Part shown: positions 40,881 through 40,920 of the stretch, piece after piece
Layout: every line of letters starts with the position of its first letter
How positions within the stretch are numbered: position 1 is the first letter of the stretch
From: Candidatus Ligilactobacillus faecavium
GTDB lineage: Bacteria > Bacillota > Bacilli > Lactobacillales > Lactobacillaceae
NCBI GenBank assembly: GCA_019120355.1
Contig: DWVG01000062.1
Span: 1 to 40,920 of the forward strand
Length of the DNA: 40,920 nt
Direction: 5' to 3'
Notes under the pieces: generated by a model
What the model saw: only the letters and a program-made list of their open reading frames with translations
Told to the model about the DNA's origin: nothing
The model's database searches: none
Position numbers and translations under genes: made by a program

Positions 40881-40920
40881 CCTTTAGATTAAATTGATAT
40901 TTACAAAATTGGCCAATCTT

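Overview
This window looks like the chromosome of a low-to-moderate GC Gram-positive lactic acid bacterium of the family Lactobacillaceae. The evidence is strong AGGAGG-type ribosome binding sites, short intergenic gaps, rho-independent terminators, and a typical gene set: ClpL, a fructose PTS operon, a deoxynucleoside kinase, GdpP/L9/DnaB, an EmrB-like efflux pump paired with a DUF4811 protein, and DUF805, DUF998, DUF1002 and DUF2207 proteins. The genus cannot be fixed from sequence reading alone.

Layout. 1-4605: start of gap (minus strand), a small HTH gene, clpL, and a DUF998 membrane protein overlapped by a zinc-ribbon membrane protein. 4630-10509: a DUF2207 protein, a nitroreductase (minus), a deoxynucleoside kinase with a curious leader, a universal stress protein and a YjeM-type amino-acid transporter. 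10681-12212: two small unknown genes (minus) and a Cof-type HAD phosphatase. 12502-16145: the fructose operon fruR-fruK-fruA. 16272-20991: a secreted DUF1002 protein (minus), pnuC, gdpP and rplI. 21132-25962: dnaB, a 37-codon mini-gene, jag/khpB, an OhrR-type regulator, a PspC protein, a probable ABM-fold protein and two small unknown genes. 26108-30021: a drug-efflux locus (DUF4811 + MFS, divergent TetR regulator) convergent with a RelE-like toxin/greA pair. 30127-36489: a MATE pump, an array of four DUF805 genes holding five DUF805 domains, a DUF1275 protein and a lipoprotein. 36750-38103: a decayed MFS gene and a HesB-like protein. 38462-39870: an IS3-family element. 39871-40920: very AT-rich DNA with a truncated gene and a 42-codon ORF, unlike the rest of the window and probably plasmid- or island-derived.

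The most notable features are these. (1) In the DUF805 array, two genes appear to be read-through fusions (DUF805-DUF805 and DUF805-DJ-1), and each keeps a ribosome binding site and ATG at the internal junction. (2) A dispersed repeat of about 180 bp, ending in a conserved GAGGTTGTGA hairpin, occurs four times, and shorter relatives of that hairpin serve as terminators elsewhere. (3) A RelE-like toxin gene lies directly upstream of greA with no antitoxin. (4) The IS3-family transposase has lost the second catalytic Asp of its DD(35)E triad. (5) The deoxynucleoside kinase gene starts with TTG behind two chained 11-codon mini-ORFs.

No tRNA, rRNA, CRISPR array or convincing riboswitch was seen.
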